The notes beneath the pieces were generated by a model that searched no databases, was not told where the DNA came from, and saw nothing but the letters and a program-made list of their open reading frames with translations. Below, piece by piece: positions 28,075 to 36,874 of a DNA stretch of 64,000 bases (positions are counted from its first letter, which is position 1; each line of letters opens with the position of its first letter). Origin of the DNA: Bacteroidaceae bacterium. GTDB taxonomy: Bacteria; Bacteroidota; Bacteroidia; Bacteroidales; Bacteroidaceae. Made by a program: the position numbers and the translations under genes. The stretch covers positions 422,363 to 486,362 of the forward strand of contig JAFYYH010000021.1 of the NCBI GenBank assembly GCA_017557635.1. Reading direction: 5' to 3'.

Positions 28075-29057
28075 ATGTTGAATGCGAAATTACATATTAG
28101 CGATGACTCCGAAACCTGATATTTGCCGTATGAGAGGTCAAACATCACTTTTCCCAGTCTTAAACCGGTGCCGATGGACAATCCGGTGAAACCCTTGCTT
28201 CCCTTGCCGGCCATCTCGGCCCTGGTGCGCAGGTTGCAGCCCATGGCTACATAGAAACGCTCGGTCAGGTTGATATCGGCTCCGACTGATATGTGACGTT
28301 TCAGTATTTCGCCGAAACCCTTGCTCTCGTCCTCTGCGAAATAGAAATCGGACGAACTCCATCTGGTCAGGTTGTCCATGGATACTGTGAAACGCAGCGG
28401 AGCATGCTCGGGACTCCATGACAAACCGGCACAGACATCAAACGGAAGTTTCTGGAATGTATTTTCAAAGGCCTTGATCTGTCCGCCCAGGTTGGTCGCG
28501 GCCAGGCCTATGGATATTCCTCCGTCGTCATTGAACCACAGCAGTCCCAGATCGACGCCTATGGCAACCGATGTCATGGAACCGTAGCGTGAGGTTATGA
28601 TGTTGCCTGTCGCGCCGCCGCTCAGATTATCGGTGAGCATGTAGGACCAGGTGGCGCCTATTGCCATGTCCTTGGCCGAGAAGGTGCCGGTAACAGTGCC
28701 GTCGGCTGCAGTCTCCTTCATGGTGCCGTAACTTACGTAACGGGCGTTGAAGGCATAGTGTGAACGCTCGTCGAAACTGTTGCAGAACTGGGCTCCCGCC
28801 ACGGTGGTTCCGGAGAACCATGTCATGGCATTCAGACCCAGCAGACGGGTGTCATTTGCCGAAAGGACGGCGGGGTTGGAGATGAAGAGGACAGGGCTCG
28901 GGTCAAATGCCGAAACCGTTTTTCCTCCCAGTGAAGAGCTGTGGGCCGAAACCGGCAGTTTCAGGAACTCGAACGAACTCTCCAGGCTCTGTGCCTGAAC
29001 AGTGGCTGAGCCGATAAGGAACAGCGCCAATGCCGTTGTCAATAGGTTTCTCTTCAT
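28071..29057 (-). CDS. porQ: Type IX secretion system protein PorQ
   Basis: Outer-membrane beta-barrel protein of the PorV/PorQ group associated with the Bacteroidetes type IX secretion system. The 328-residue product begins with a signal peptide ending VQA before QSLES. It has [23 protein letters not shown] near residue 40 (key SNPA) and alternating barrel strands to a C-terminal phenylalanine-rich end (CNFAFNI). The frame is open to 29240, but the ATG at 29057 precedes the signal peptide and lies only seven bases after a -7 box, so it is preferred. It leads porQ-cmk-ispH. Confidence 0.87.
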   Translation of the reverse strand: MKRNLLTTALALFLIGSATVQAQSLESSFEFLKLPVSAHSSSLGGKTVSAFDPSPVLFISNPAVLSANDTRLLGLNAMTWFSGTTVAGAQFCNSFDERSHYAFNARYVSYGTMKETAADGTVTGTFSAKDMAIGATWSYMLTDNLSGGATGNIITSRYGSMTSVAIGVDLGLLWFNDDGGISIGLAATNLGGQIKAFENTFQKLPFDVCAGLSWSPEHAPLRFTVSMDNLTRWSSSDFYFAEDESKGFGEILKRHISVGADINLTERFYVAMGCNLRTRAEMAGKGSKGFTGLSIGTGLRLGKVMFDLSYGKYQVSESSLICNFAFNI

Positions 29058-29063
29058 CGGGAA

Positions 29064-29071
29064 CAAATTTA
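29064..29071 (-). promoter_or_regulatory. -7 box (TAAATTTG) for porQ
   Basis: Exact TAnnTTTG match on the minus strand ending seven bases before the porQ ATG, which would give an mRNA with almost no leader. Confidence 0.5.
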
Positions 29072-29221
29072 CAAAAAAATTTTCCCGATATAAGACGTAT
29101 TTGCAAAAACGCTCCGTTAATATGACGTGAACGGACAGAATAAGGGTGCGGGCGTATAGCACGTAATTATTAAAAATACACAAAAAAGCCCCTTTGCTGC
29201 TCGGGATGAGAAAAAGATTAC

Positions 29222-29229
29222 TACTTTTG
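29222..29229 (+). promoter_or_regulatory. -7 box (TACTTTTG) for the tonB-like gene
   Basis: Exact TAnnTTTG match 40 bases before the ATG. A CCTTTG lies about 25 bases further upstream, a looser -33 candidate. Confidence 0.5.
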
Positions 29230-29268
29230 CCGCTACGCAAAGTCGTTAGAAATTAAAAATTAGATAAT

Positions 29269-29955
29269 ATGGAAATCAAAAAGTCTGAACACGCTGACCT
29301 TGAAAGGGGAAAGGGCACTTCACTCCTGATAGGATTCGTAATTGCTCTCGGTGTTATGTTCGTAGCACTTGAGTGGACCCAGAGAGAGGTCGAGGACAAC
29401 TCAGAAATCTATAGCGCTAAGGATGTATCTCTCAACGAGGAGATGATCCCTATCACACTTCCTGAGAAGAAGACCGTTCCGCCCCCTCCTGCAGCCGTAA
29501 CCAAGGCTGAGATCATTGAGATCGTAGAGGATGATGCCGATATCGAAGAGGATATCATGGCTTCTACCGAGGATAACGTAGAGTGGGTAGACCTTGACGA
29601 CTACGATGTAGTTGAGGTAGAGCCCGAGCCCGAGGAGGAAGAGATCTTCATGGTGGTTGAGGACCAGCCTGAGTTCCCCGGTGGTACAGCAGCTCTTCTG
29701 GAGTATCTCCGCAAGAACATCAAGTATCCTGCAATCTGCCGTGAGAACAACATCCAGGGTCGTGTACTCGTAACCTTCATCGTTAACAAGGACGGTGCAA
29801 TCGTTGAACCTGAAGTTGTAAAGAGCGTTAACCCGTCTCTTGACAAGGAGGCTCTCCGAGTTATCTCACAGATGCCTAACTGGAAGCCCGGTTCACAGCG
29901 CGGTAAACCCGTACGTGTAAAGTACACAGTACCTGTAAACTTCCGTCTTAACTGA
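29269..29955 (+). CDS. TonB-family energy transducer
   Basis: Couples the proton-motive force of the inner membrane to outer-membrane TonB-dependent receptors. The 228 residues have one membrane helix (about 18-37), a periplasmic linker that is short in proline (VPPPPA) and very acidic (about 75-125), and a C-terminal TonB domain with YPAICRENNIQGRVLVTF and PNWKPGSQRGKPV. No exbB or exbD is next to it. It stands alone between its own promoter and a strong terminator. Confidence 0.93.
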   Translation: MEIKKSEHADLERGKGTSLLIGFVIALGVMFVALEWTQREVEDNSEIYSAKDVSLNEEMIPITLPEKKTVPPPPAAVTKAEIIEIVEDDADIEEDIMASTEDNVEWVDLDDYDVVEVEPEPEEEEIFMVVEDQPEFPGGTAALLEYLRKNIKYPAICRENNIQGRVLVTFIVNKDGAIVEPEVVKSVNPSLDKEALRVISQMPNWKPGSQRGKPVRVKYTVPVNFRLN

Positions 29956-29977
29956 TTCTCGGATAAAAAGTTATATT

Positions 29978-30012
29978 GCGAAGAGGCCAATTTTTGGCCT
30001 CTTCGCTTTTTT
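29978..30012 (+). terminator. Intrinsic terminator after the tonB-like gene
   Basis: A perfect GCGAAGAGGCC / GGCCTCTTCGC stem with an A/T-rich loop is followed by six T. Confidence 0.9.
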
Positions 30013-30029
30013 ATTCGCCAGGCTTATAC

Positions 30030-30037
30030 TATATTTG
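30030..30037 (+). promoter_or_regulatory. -7 box (TATATTTG) for the polyprenyl synthase gene
   Basis: Exact TAnnTTTG match that ends six bases before the ATG at 30044, implying a near-leaderless transcript. It also rules out the in-frame TTG at 30035, which lies inside the box. Confidence 0.6.
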
Positions 30038-30043
30038 CGTGCA

Positions 30044-31018
30044 ATGAAAACAGCAAAGCAGATACAAGAGTGTTTTGAGAGCTACCTTCAGGGACTGGAT
30101 TATTCACGTCAGCCCGATGAACTGTATGCTCCCATAAGATATGTCCTTTCGCTTGGAGGCAAGCGCATCCGTCCCACATTCCTGATCATGGCCTACAACA
30201 TGTATGCCGATGACATTGAAAGTGTGTTCAGTACGGCTGCAGGCATGGAGATTTTCCACAATTTCACTCTTCTGCATGATGATCTGATGGACAGGGCCGA
30301 TATGCGTCGAGGCAAGGCAACCGTCCATAAGAAATGGAACGACAATACCGCCATCCTCTCCGGTGACGGCATGCTGGTGCTGGCTTACCGTTATCTGGCG
30401 GAGTCATCGGCCCCGGAGCTTAAGAAGGTGCTGGACCTGGCCAACGAAACTTTTACCGGGATTATGGAGGGACAGCAGTATGACATGGAGTTCGAGACCC
30501 GTGATGATGTCCGTGAAGAGGAGTACATTGAGATGATTCGCCTTAAGACATCGGTCCTTCTGGCTGCATGCGTACAGATGGGTGCTATGCTTGGCGGCGC
30601 ATCCGAGCATGATTCCGAATTGCTGTATGAGTTCGGCGAGAAGATAGGCCTGGCGTTCCAACTCCAGGATGACCTGCTGGATGTTTACGGTGATCCGGCC
30701 GTATTCGGAAAGAAGATAGGCGGTGACATTCTCTGCAATAAGAAAACTTACCTTTATATAAATGCGTACCGTCTCGCTGACGGTAAGCAGAAGAGTGAAC
30801 TGGACCGCTGGGCTGTCTATGACGGGGATGATCCCGACTCCAAGATAGCCGGCGTACGTGCCATCTATGATGCGGTGGGTGTCAAGGCACTCTCCGAGAA
30901 ACTCATCAATTCATATTTTGATGAAGCGATGAAAAAACTTGATCAAGTCAATCTGTCTGCCGACCGCAAATCCCTTCTCAGGGAGTATGCCGGCAGCCTG
31001 TTGAACAGAGTCCTTTAA
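30044..31018 (+). CDS. Polyprenyl (isoprenyl) diphosphate synthase
   Basis: Trans-isoprenyl chain-elongating enzyme of 324 residues that condenses IPP onto allylic diphosphates. The first aspartate-rich motif HDDLMD lies near residue 83 and the second QDDLLD near 210; GGKRIRPTF near 35 is the substrate-binding lysine/arginine motif. Chain length (octaprenyl, farnesyl or other) cannot be told reliably. It may supply menaquinone side chains or undecaprenyl precursors, using the products of ispH. The unknown gene follows after 16 bases. Confidence 0.93.
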   Translation: MKTAKQIQECFESYLQGLDYSRQPDELYAPIRYVLSLGGKRIRPTFLIMAYNMYADDIESVFSTAAGMEIFHNFTLLHDDLMDRADMRRGKATVHKKWNDNTAILSGDGMLVLAYRYLAESSAPELKKVLDLANETFTGIMEGQQYDMEFETRDDVREEEYIEMIRLKTSVLLAACVQMGAMLGGASEHDSELLYEFGEKIGLAFQLQDDLLDVYGDPAVFGKKIGGDILCNKKTYLYINAYRLADGKQKSELDRWAVYDGDDPDSKIAGVRAIYDAVGVKALSEKLINSYFDEAMKKLDQVNLSADRKSLLREYAGSLLNRVL

Positions 31019-31034
31019 TAAGTCCTTAATTACT

Positions 31035-31736
31035 ATGCCTTACAGAAGATTACCCAACACGGACAAAGCCAGAATCCGTTCTCTGGAAACTGCAATCGCC
31101 AAGATCCGCAACAGTGATTACTATGCGCCCGTACTCTCACCCGAACTCCTGACCAAAGCCGAGAAGAAACTGGTACGTTTCAAGGAGGCGGTTGAAAGAT
31201 ATACCAAGACTTTGGATACCCAGGTCAGCTACTCTAAGTCAGAGGCCTATCAGAACAAGCTCAAGAACGCCAAGATGTATGTTTCGCACTTCCTGACCGT
31301 GTTCAACATGTGTGTTAAGCGCGGTGAGATGAAGGCCACTGACAGAAAATACTACTCCATATCCGAGAATTCCGGCGAACTGCCCGACATGTCAAGCGAC
31401 ATCGCGGTAATACGCTGCTGCGAAAACACCATCAGGGGTGAGAAGAACAGGACCGATAAAGGCGGCATACCTATTTATAATCCTACAATAGCCAAGGTTG
31501 CCGTTCACTACGAACTGTTCAAGGAACTTTATGACAAGCAGTGCGAACTGCGTCAGCTCACTGACGAGGCTCTCATGGTGGTCTCACTCATGCGTCCGCA
31601 GGTGGATGAGGTGATACTTGATGTTTGGAACTCCGTCGAGAACTATTTCTCGGACCTTACCGGTGAGAAGAAACTCAAGACCTGCCGTGAATACGGTCTG
31701 ATTTACTATTACCGCACAAGTGAGAAAACTGATTGA
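31035..31736 (+). CDS. Conserved-looking hypothetical protein
   Basis: Not recognised. The 233 residues are soluble, rich in lysine, tyrosine and arginine, and mostly helical by eye, with no signal peptide or membrane segment. Noticeable segments are LSPELLTKAEKKLVRFKEAVERY near 35-57 and a C-terminal YGLIYYYRTSEKTD. The stop overlaps the GTG start of tatD by 17 bases, so the two are probably translated together. Its tight placement between an isoprenoid enzyme and tatD suggests only co-expression. Confidence 0.75.
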   Translation: MPYRRLPNTDKARIRSLETAIAKIRNSDYYAPVLSPELLTKAEKKLVRFKEAVERYTKTLDTQVSYSKSEAYQNKLKNAKMYVSHFLTVFNMCVKRGEMKATDRKYYSISENSGELPDMSSDIAVIRCCENTIRGEKNRTDKGGIPIYNPTIAKVAVHYELFKELYDKQCELRQLTDEALMVVSLMRPQVDEVILDVWNSVENYFSDLTGEKKLKTCREYGLIYYYRTSEKTD

Positions 31737-32514
31737 CACTCACTGTCACGTCTATGACGAGGCGTTCCGAGAGGATCTGCCTGATGTCATTGACAGGGCG
31801 CGGGAAGTGGGGCTTGACCTGTTGCTTCTTCCCAATATCAATCCCGATACTTTGGATGATCTGCTCCGGGTGTGTGACACTTGGCCGGAGTTGTGCCGTC
31901 CTATGATAGGACTGCATCCTGAGGATCTGGCTGAGGATTTTCACAGCCAGTTGTCAGGGCTTAAGGCCATTCTGGATGAGGACCGGAAAGAGGACGGAGC
32001 GCACCGTTATATAGGAATAGGTGAAACGGGACTGGATCTCTATTGGGACAAGACCCGCCTGGATGATCAGATTATATCGTTCAGGGAACAGATCGAGTGG
32101 TCCCTTCAGTATGACCTGCCTCTTGTGATCCACTCCCGGGATTCATTTACTCAGCTTTATGAAGTCTTATCGGACTACAGGGAGAGAGGACTCAGGGGTA
32201 TATTCCACTGTTTTTCGGGCAGTGCCGATGAGGCAAAGGCTCTGATGGAGTTTGAAGGATTCATGTTCGGCATAGGCGGTGTGCTGACCTATAAGAAATC
32301 GGCCCTGCCACAAGTCCTGCCGCTCATTCCCATGGACAGGGTGGTGCTGGAGACTGACTGTCCGTACCTTTCGCCGGTGCCTTACCGCGGCAAGAGAAAC
32401 GAGCCTTCGTACATAGTGAACACGGCATCCGTGATGGCGCAGGTTTACGGCATCACACCCGACGAAATCGCGCAGGTTACATCGGACAACGCACGCCGTC
32501 TGTTCAGTCTTTGA
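31720..32514 (+). CDS. TatD-family metal-dependent hydrolase
   Basis: Predicted DNase or D-aminoacyl-type hydrolase of 264 residues with a TIM-barrel metal site: DTHCHVYD at residues 5-12, GETGLD near 107, HSRDS near 142, HCFSG near 167 and ETDCPYLSP near 213. GTG is the only reasonable start because the metal motif begins at codon 5. It overlaps the preceding gene by 17 bases. Confidence 0.92.
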   Translation: MRKLIDTHCHVYDEAFREDLPDVIDRAREVGLDLLLLPNINPDTLDDLLRVCDTWPELCRPMIGLHPEDLAEDFHSQLSGLKAILDEDRKEDGAHRYIGIGETGLDLYWDKTRLDDQIISFREQIEWSLQYDLPLVIHSRDSFTQLYEVLSDYRERGLRGIFHCFSGSADEAKALMEFEGFMFGIGGVLTYKKSALPQVLPLIPMDRVVLETDCPYLSPVPYRGKRNEPSYIVNTASVMAQVYGITPDEIAQVTSDNARRLFSL

Positions 32515-32555
32515 TTCATCCGGTACAATAACATCGCGGATAATCCGTTTATTCT

Positions 32556-32585
32556 ATGTCGCCTCTAAAAGATGCGGCATTTTTT
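32556..32585 (+). terminator. Terminator-like hairpin abutting the histidine kinase start codon
   Basis: ATGTCGC pairs with GCGGCAT (one G-T pair), followed by six T. The T tract ends two bases before the kinase ATG, so it can act as the tatD terminator and as a block or attenuator for the kinase gene. Confidence 0.6.
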
Positions 32586-32587
32586 CA

Positions 32588-33739
32588 ATGAGGAAATTCA
32601 GGGAATTCAAACGTATAAGGACAATCCTTATAGTCGTAGCAATAGTAATTGCCGTTTCATCGCTGTTCGTTTCACAGTCACTGGTAAAGGACCTGTCACG
32701 TGAGGAGCACTCCAAAATGGAACTCTTTGCACAGGCATATCAGTCACTCAGTGATGCCGATGAGAACACGGACCTGAGTCTTGTGCTTGCAGTCATGTCG
32801 GGCAACAAGACCATTCCCGTGATCGTGGTGGACGAGACGGGCGATGTCAAGAGTTTCCTGAACATTGAGATCCGCAAGGCCGATACCCTGGCATATCTGG
32901 GCAGTTACGTGGAGCGTATGCGCGGTCTGGGCAACTCAATCAAGATCTATTACGACGAGTCTGACACCGAGCATTATAACGAGGTGTGCTTTGACGAGTC
33001 TCTTCTTCTGAACCGTCTTACCGTTTATCCTTATATACAGTTGGGCGTAGTGATGCTGTTCGTGCTGATAGCAATATTCGCCCTGCTCAGTTTCAAGAAG
33101 ACTGAACAGAACCGCGTATGGGTAGGCCTCTCAAAGGAGACCGCACACCAGCTGGGCACACCTATATCATCGCTGATGGCGTGGACCGAACTGCTCAAGG
33201 ACAAGTATGACGACCAGCTGATAGGTGAGATGGAGAAGGATGTGAACCGCCTGCAGATGGTGGCCGAACGTTTCTCCAAGATAGGTTCCATGCCGGAACC
33301 CGTACAGGCCGATATGGTAGGCGTGCTTGACGGCGTGATAGACTATGTGGAGCACCGCTCTCCCGCTACGGTCAAGTTCATCCGCAACTTCCCCAATCCG
33401 CCGGTGAATGCCAAGGTCAACGCATCCCTGTTTGGCTGGGTCATAGAGAATATCTGCAAGAATGCGGTTGACGCCATGAACGGCAAGGGTAAACTGACCA
33501 TCAAACTAACTGAGGATAAGAACTACGTAACCATCGATGTGACCGATACGGGCAAGGGTATAGCCAAGAACTCATGGCGCAGTGTATTCGATCCCGGTTA
33601 CACCACCAAGGAACGCGGCTGGGGCTTAGGTCTCTCACTGGCCAAGCGCATAGTAACCGAGTACCACAAAGGCAAGATCTACGTCGCCCACTCGGAAATA
33701 GGCAAAGGCACCACCTTCCGTATAGAACTTCCGAGATAA
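32588..33739 (+). CDS. Membrane sensor histidine kinase
   Basis: Two-component sensor of 383 residues. Membrane segments at about 11-30 and 148-168 flank a roughly 115-residue periplasmic domain without a recognisable fold. There is no HAMP domain. The phospho-acceptor is H187 in SKETAHQLGTPISSL. The ATPase boxes are N (IENICKNAVDAM), G1 (VTDTGKGI) and G2 (GWGLGLSLAK). No response regulator is adjacent, so it is an orphan here. A hairpin with a T tract ends two bases before the start codon. Confidence 0.92.
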   Translation: MRKFREFKRIRTILIVVAIVIAVSSLFVSQSLVKDLSREEHSKMELFAQAYQSLSDADENTDLSLVLAVMSGNKTIPVIVVDETGDVKSFLNIEIRKADTLAYLGSYVERMRGLGNSIKIYYDESDTEHYNEVCFDESLLLNRLTVYPYIQLGVVMLFVLIAIFALLSFKKTEQNRVWVGLSKETAHQLGTPISSLMAWTELLKDKYDDQLIGEMEKDVNRLQMVAERFSKIGSMPEPVQADMVGVLDGVIDYVEHRSPATVKFIRNFPNPPVNAKVNASLFGWVIENICKNAVDAMNGKGKLTIKLTEDKNYVTIDVTDTGKGIAKNSWRSVFDPGYTTKERGWGLGLSLAKRIVTEYHKGKIYVAHSEIGKGTTFRIELPR

Positions 33740-33778
33740 AAAAAATCTTAATCCTTTTCCTTTGAAAAAATAATATCG

Positions 33779-33786
33779 TATCTTTG
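33779..33786 (+). promoter_or_regulatory. -7 box (TATCTTTG) for the DUF177-rpmF pair
   Basis: Exact TAnnTTTG match 20 bases before the ATG at 33807. It supports that start over the longer reading frame beginning inside the box. Confidence 0.6.
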
Positions 33787-33806
33787 TGCCCCGAAAAAAT
33801 TGTTTG

Positions 33807-34346
33807 ATGGGAAGACTGGATAAATATAACGTTGACCTGAAGGGGCTTACCGAAAGCAATTCGACCTACAGTTGGACCGTTGACCAGGAGTTCTTCAGTA
33901 TTGTGGAGGGCGAGGAGGTACAGCGCGGCAAGGTAAACGCCAGCCTGAAGGTTACCAAGGCATCCGGTGTATATCATCTCAGTTTTACCGTGGCAGGTAC
34001 GGTTATAGTAACATGTGACCGCTGCCTTGACGATATGTCACTCGATATCGAGAACACAGGTGAACTTAAGGTTAAGCTTGGTCCTGATTTCGCTGATGAC
34101 GGTGACATAGTAGTTGTCCCTGAAGACAAGGGCCTTGTGAATGTTGCATGGTACATCTACGAGTTCATCGCTCTGGCAATACCCATCAAGCACGTTCACG
34201 CTCCCGGCAAATGTAACAAGGGTATGATGGAGAAGCTTGACGAGCATTCAGCTGAAGAAGGTGAGGAAGGCGGAGTTGAGGATTCAGGAGCAAACGATCC
34301 CCGTTGGGATGCTCTGAACAGCTTGATGGAATCAGATAACGAATAA
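33807..34346 (+). CDS. DUF177 (YceD-like) protein
   Basis: A 179-residue protein of the DUF177 family, which is typically encoded next to rpmF and has been tied to 23S rRNA maturation in other bacteria and plants. The core contains a CDRCLDD motif (about 78) followed by an acidic strand region, then CNKGM near 140 and an acidic tail with DPRWDALNSL, the usual family ending. rpmF follows after 25 bases. Confidence 0.88.
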   Translation: MGRLDKYNVDLKGLTESNSTYSWTVDQEFFSIVEGEEVQRGKVNASLKVTKASGVYHLSFTVAGTVIVTCDRCLDDMSLDIENTGELKVKLGPDFADDGDIVVVPEDKGLVNVAWYIYEFIALAIPIKHVHAPGKCNKGMMEKLDEHSAEEGEEGGVEDSGANDPRWDALNSLMESDNE

Positions 34347-34371
34347 ATAACAATAATAAAAACAAAACAAA

Positions 34372-34560
34372 ATGGCACATCCTAAAAGAAGGCAGTCCAA
34401 GACAAGAACTGCGAAAAGAAGGACTCACGATAAGGCAGTAGCACCTACACTTGCAATCTGCCCGAACTGCGGAGCATGGCACGTCTATCACACAGTATGC
34501 GGTGAGTGCGGTTATTACAGAGGCAAGTTGGCAGTAGTCAAGGAAGCAGCCGCTGAATAA
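34372..34560 (+). CDS. rpmF: Ribosomal protein bL32
   Basis: Large-subunit protein of 62 residues. The basic N-terminus MAHPKRRQSKTRTAKRRTH is followed by the zinc-ribbon cysteines CPNC and CGECG. A terminator follows at 34571-34602. Confidence 0.97.
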   Translation: MAHPKRRQSKTRTAKRRTHDKAVAPTLAICPNCGAWHVYHTVCGECGYYRGKLAVVKEAAAE

Positions 34561-34570
34561 ACCAAGATCG

Positions 34571-34602
34571 AAAAACGCATCCCTTTCAGGTGCGTTTTTT
34601 TT
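34571..34602 (+). terminator. Intrinsic terminator after rpmF
   Basis: AAAAACGCA pairs with TGCGTTTTT, and the T run extends to eight. Confidence 0.85.
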
Positions 34603-34628
34603 GACTCTTACCAAAAACAGTTTTCTCC

Positions 34629-35510
34629 ATGCACAAAGCCGGATTCGTAAACATAGTGGGTAACCCCAACGTAGGCAAGTCAACCCTGATGAACCTGCTT
34701 GTGGGCGAGCACATATCCATTGCCACCTTCAAGGCGCAGACCACGCGTCACAGGATAATGGGTATTGTCAATACCGAGGAGTCACAGATAGTATTCTCGG
34801 ACACTCCCGGTGTGCTCAAACCCAACTACAAACTCCAGGAATCCATGCTGGCATTCTCGGAATCAGCCCTGGTTGATGCCGACGTCCTGCTCTACATGAC
34901 CGATGTCGTTGAGAAGGCCGATAAGAACGCCGAGTTCCTTGAGAAGGTGGCCAAGATGAAGGTGCCGGTGCTGGTCATAATCAACAAGATCGACCTGACC
35001 GATGAGGAGAACCTGGTGAAACTGGTGGAGTCATGGCATGAAAAACTTCCCAATGCGGAGATAATACCTATATCAGCAGCAACCGCATTCGGTGTCAAGA
35101 CCGTTCTCAAGCGTGTCAACGAACTCATTCCCGAGTGCCCTCCCTATTTTGAGAAGGATCAGCTGACTGATAAACCCGCCCGATTCTTTGTATCGGAGAT
35201 AGTACGCGAGAAGATACTTCTTCATTACGACAAGGAGATACCTTATTCCGTCGAGGTGGTTGTGGAGCAGTTCCGCGAGAACCACTCACGTATTGTGATC
35301 AACGCTGTCATCTATGTGGAGCGTGAGTCACAGAAGGGTATTCTGATAGGACATGAAGGTCAGGCCCTGAAGCGTGTGGCAATTGAGGCCCGCAAGGACC
35401 TGGAGAAATTCTTCGGCAAGAAGATCTTCATGGAACTGTTCGTGAAAGTCGACAAGGACTGGCGCAGTTCCGACCGCGAACTCCGCAACTTCGGTTACGG
35501 ACAGGATTAA
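34629..35510 (+). CDS. era: GTPase Era
   Basis: Essential GTPase that assists 16S rRNA 3' end processing and 30S assembly. The 293 residues comprise a G domain (P-loop GNPNVGKST at 11-19, DTPG near 59, NKID near 120) and a C-terminal KH domain with [15 protein letters not shown] near 237. Length is normal. der follows after 22 bases. Confidence 0.97.
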   Translation: MHKAGFVNIVGNPNVGKSTLMNLLVGEHISIATFKAQTTRHRIMGIVNTEESQIVFSDTPGVLKPNYKLQESMLAFSESALVDADVLLYMTDVVEKADKNAEFLEKVAKMKVPVLVIINKIDLTDEENLVKLVESWHEKLPNAEIIPISAATAFGVKTVLKRVNELIPECPPYFEKDQLTDKPARFFVSEIVREKILLHYDKEIPYSVEVVVEQFRENHSRIVINAVIYVERESQKGILIGHEGQALKRVAIEARKDLEKFFGKKIFMELFVKVDKDWRSSDRELRNFGYGQD

Positions 35511-35532
35511 TCACATAATCTCACAACCTAAA

Positions 35533-36846
35533 ATGAGCAACCTGGTAGCGATAGTAGGCCGCCCGAATGTGGGTAAATCAACTCTTTTCAACCGTCTCAC
35601 ACAGACCCGTCAGGCCATTGTGGATGATGTGGCCGGTACCACCCGTGACCGCCAGTACGGCAAGTGCGAGTGGGGCAACCGTGTGTTCTCACTGGTTGAT
35701 ACAGGCGGTTGGGTGGTCAACTCCGATGACGTGTTTGAGGAGGAGATCCGCAAGCAGGTCAAGATAGCCATTGACGAGGCAGACCTTATCCTCTTCCTGG
35801 TGGACATCAAGAACGGTGTGACTGACCTTGACGATGAGGTTGCAGGCATTCTGCGCCGCTCCAAGACTCCGGTCATTCTGGTAACCAACAAGATGGATAC
35901 CTTTGACCTCCAGTATGCGGCAGCCGAGTTCTACAGCCTGGGTCTTGGTGATCCCGTAAGCATATCGGCCGCAAACGGCAGCGGTACAGGTGAACTCCTG
36001 GATCTGGTTGTAAGCAAGTTGCCTGCCGAGGCCGATGCCGAGACTGATGAGAACATCCCCCGCTTTGCGGTTGTGGGACGTCCTAATGTGGGCAAGAGTT
36101 CGATAGTGAATGCATTCATCGGTGAGGACCGCAACATCGTGACCGATATTGCCGGTACCACACGTGATTCAGTATATACCCGATACACCAAGTTCGGATT
36201 TGATTTCTATCTGGTTGATACCGCCGGTATCCGCAAGAAGAGCAAGGTTGAGGAGGATCTGGAGTTCTACTCCGTGATGCGCTCCATCCGCGCCATCGAG
36301 AACAGCGATGTCTGCGTGCTCATGCTTGATGCCACCCGCGGCATAGAGAGCCAGGATATGAACATCGTGTCACTCATCGTCAAGAACCAGAAGGGTCTTG
36401 TGGTGGTGGTTAACAAGTGGGACCTGATTGAGGACCGCTCAGCCAAGGTAATGCAGAACTACGAGGATGCCATACGCTCACGTCTGGCTCCGTTCGTGGA
36501 TTTCCCGATCGTGTTTACATCGGCCATTGAGAAACAGCGCATACTCAAGGTGCTTGAATATGCCAAGGATGTATACAAGCATAAGACCAACCATGTTTCT
36601 ACAGGCAAACTGAATGCCGAGATGCTGCCGCTCATTGAGGCTTACCCGCCACCGTCAACCAAGGGTAAGTACATCAAGATCAAGTACTGCACACAGCTGC
36701 AGGGACCGCAGATTCCCACATTCATTTTCTTTGCCAACCTGCCGCAGTATGTAAAGGATCCCTACAAGCGTTTCCTTGAGAACAAGATTCGTGAGAAATG
36801 GGATTTCAGCGGTACTCCGATAAACATCTTTATCCGCCAGAAATAA
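35533..36846 (+). CDS. der: GTPase Der (EngA)
   Basis: Double-GTPase factor for 50S subunit assembly. The 437 residues hold two G domains, each with its own P-loop ([12 protein letters not shown] at about 8 and [12 protein letters not shown] at about 182), and a C-terminal KH-like domain. The stop codon is followed almost at once by a bidirectional terminator shared with the M6 protease gene. Confidence 0.97.
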   Translation: MSNLVAIVGRPNVGKSTLFNRLTQTRQAIVDDVAGTTRDRQYGKCEWGNRVFSLVDTGGWVVNSDDVFEEEIRKQVKIAIDEADLILFLVDIKNGVTDLDDEVAGILRRSKTPVILVTNKMDTFDLQYAAAEFYSLGLGDPVSISAANGSGTGELLDLVVSKLPAEADAETDENIPRFAVVGRPNVGKSSIVNAFIGEDRNIVTDIAGTTRDSVYTRYTKFGFDFYLVDTAGIRKKSKVEEDLEFYSVMRSIRAIENSDVCVLMLDATRGIESQDMNIVSLIVKNQKGLVVVVNKWDLIEDRSAKVMQNYEDAIRSRLAPFVDFPIVFTSAIEKQRILKVLEYAKDVYKHKTNHVSTGKLNAEMLPLIEAYPPPSTKGKYIKIKYCTQLQGPQIPTFIFFANLPQYVKDPYKRFLENKIREKWDFSGTPINIFIRQK

Positions 36847-36848
36847 GA

Positions 36849-36874
36849 AAAAGTGAGGTCAGAGCCTCACTTTT
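36849..36874. terminator. Bidirectional terminator between der and the M6 protease gene
   Basis: A perfect AAAAGTGAGG / CCTCACTTTT stem with a six-base loop has A and T tracts on opposite sides. On the minus strand one arm is made by the last codons of the protease gene, whose stop lies in the loop. Confidence 0.85.

Noticed and set aside
30035..30043. TTG start nine bases upstream of the polyprenyl synthase ATG
   Set aside because: It overlaps the TATATTTG promoter box, so it would not be in the transcript.
34186..34683. 165-codon minus-strand frame across DUF177, rpmF and the start of era
   Set aside because: Overlaps three well-supported genes and a terminator.
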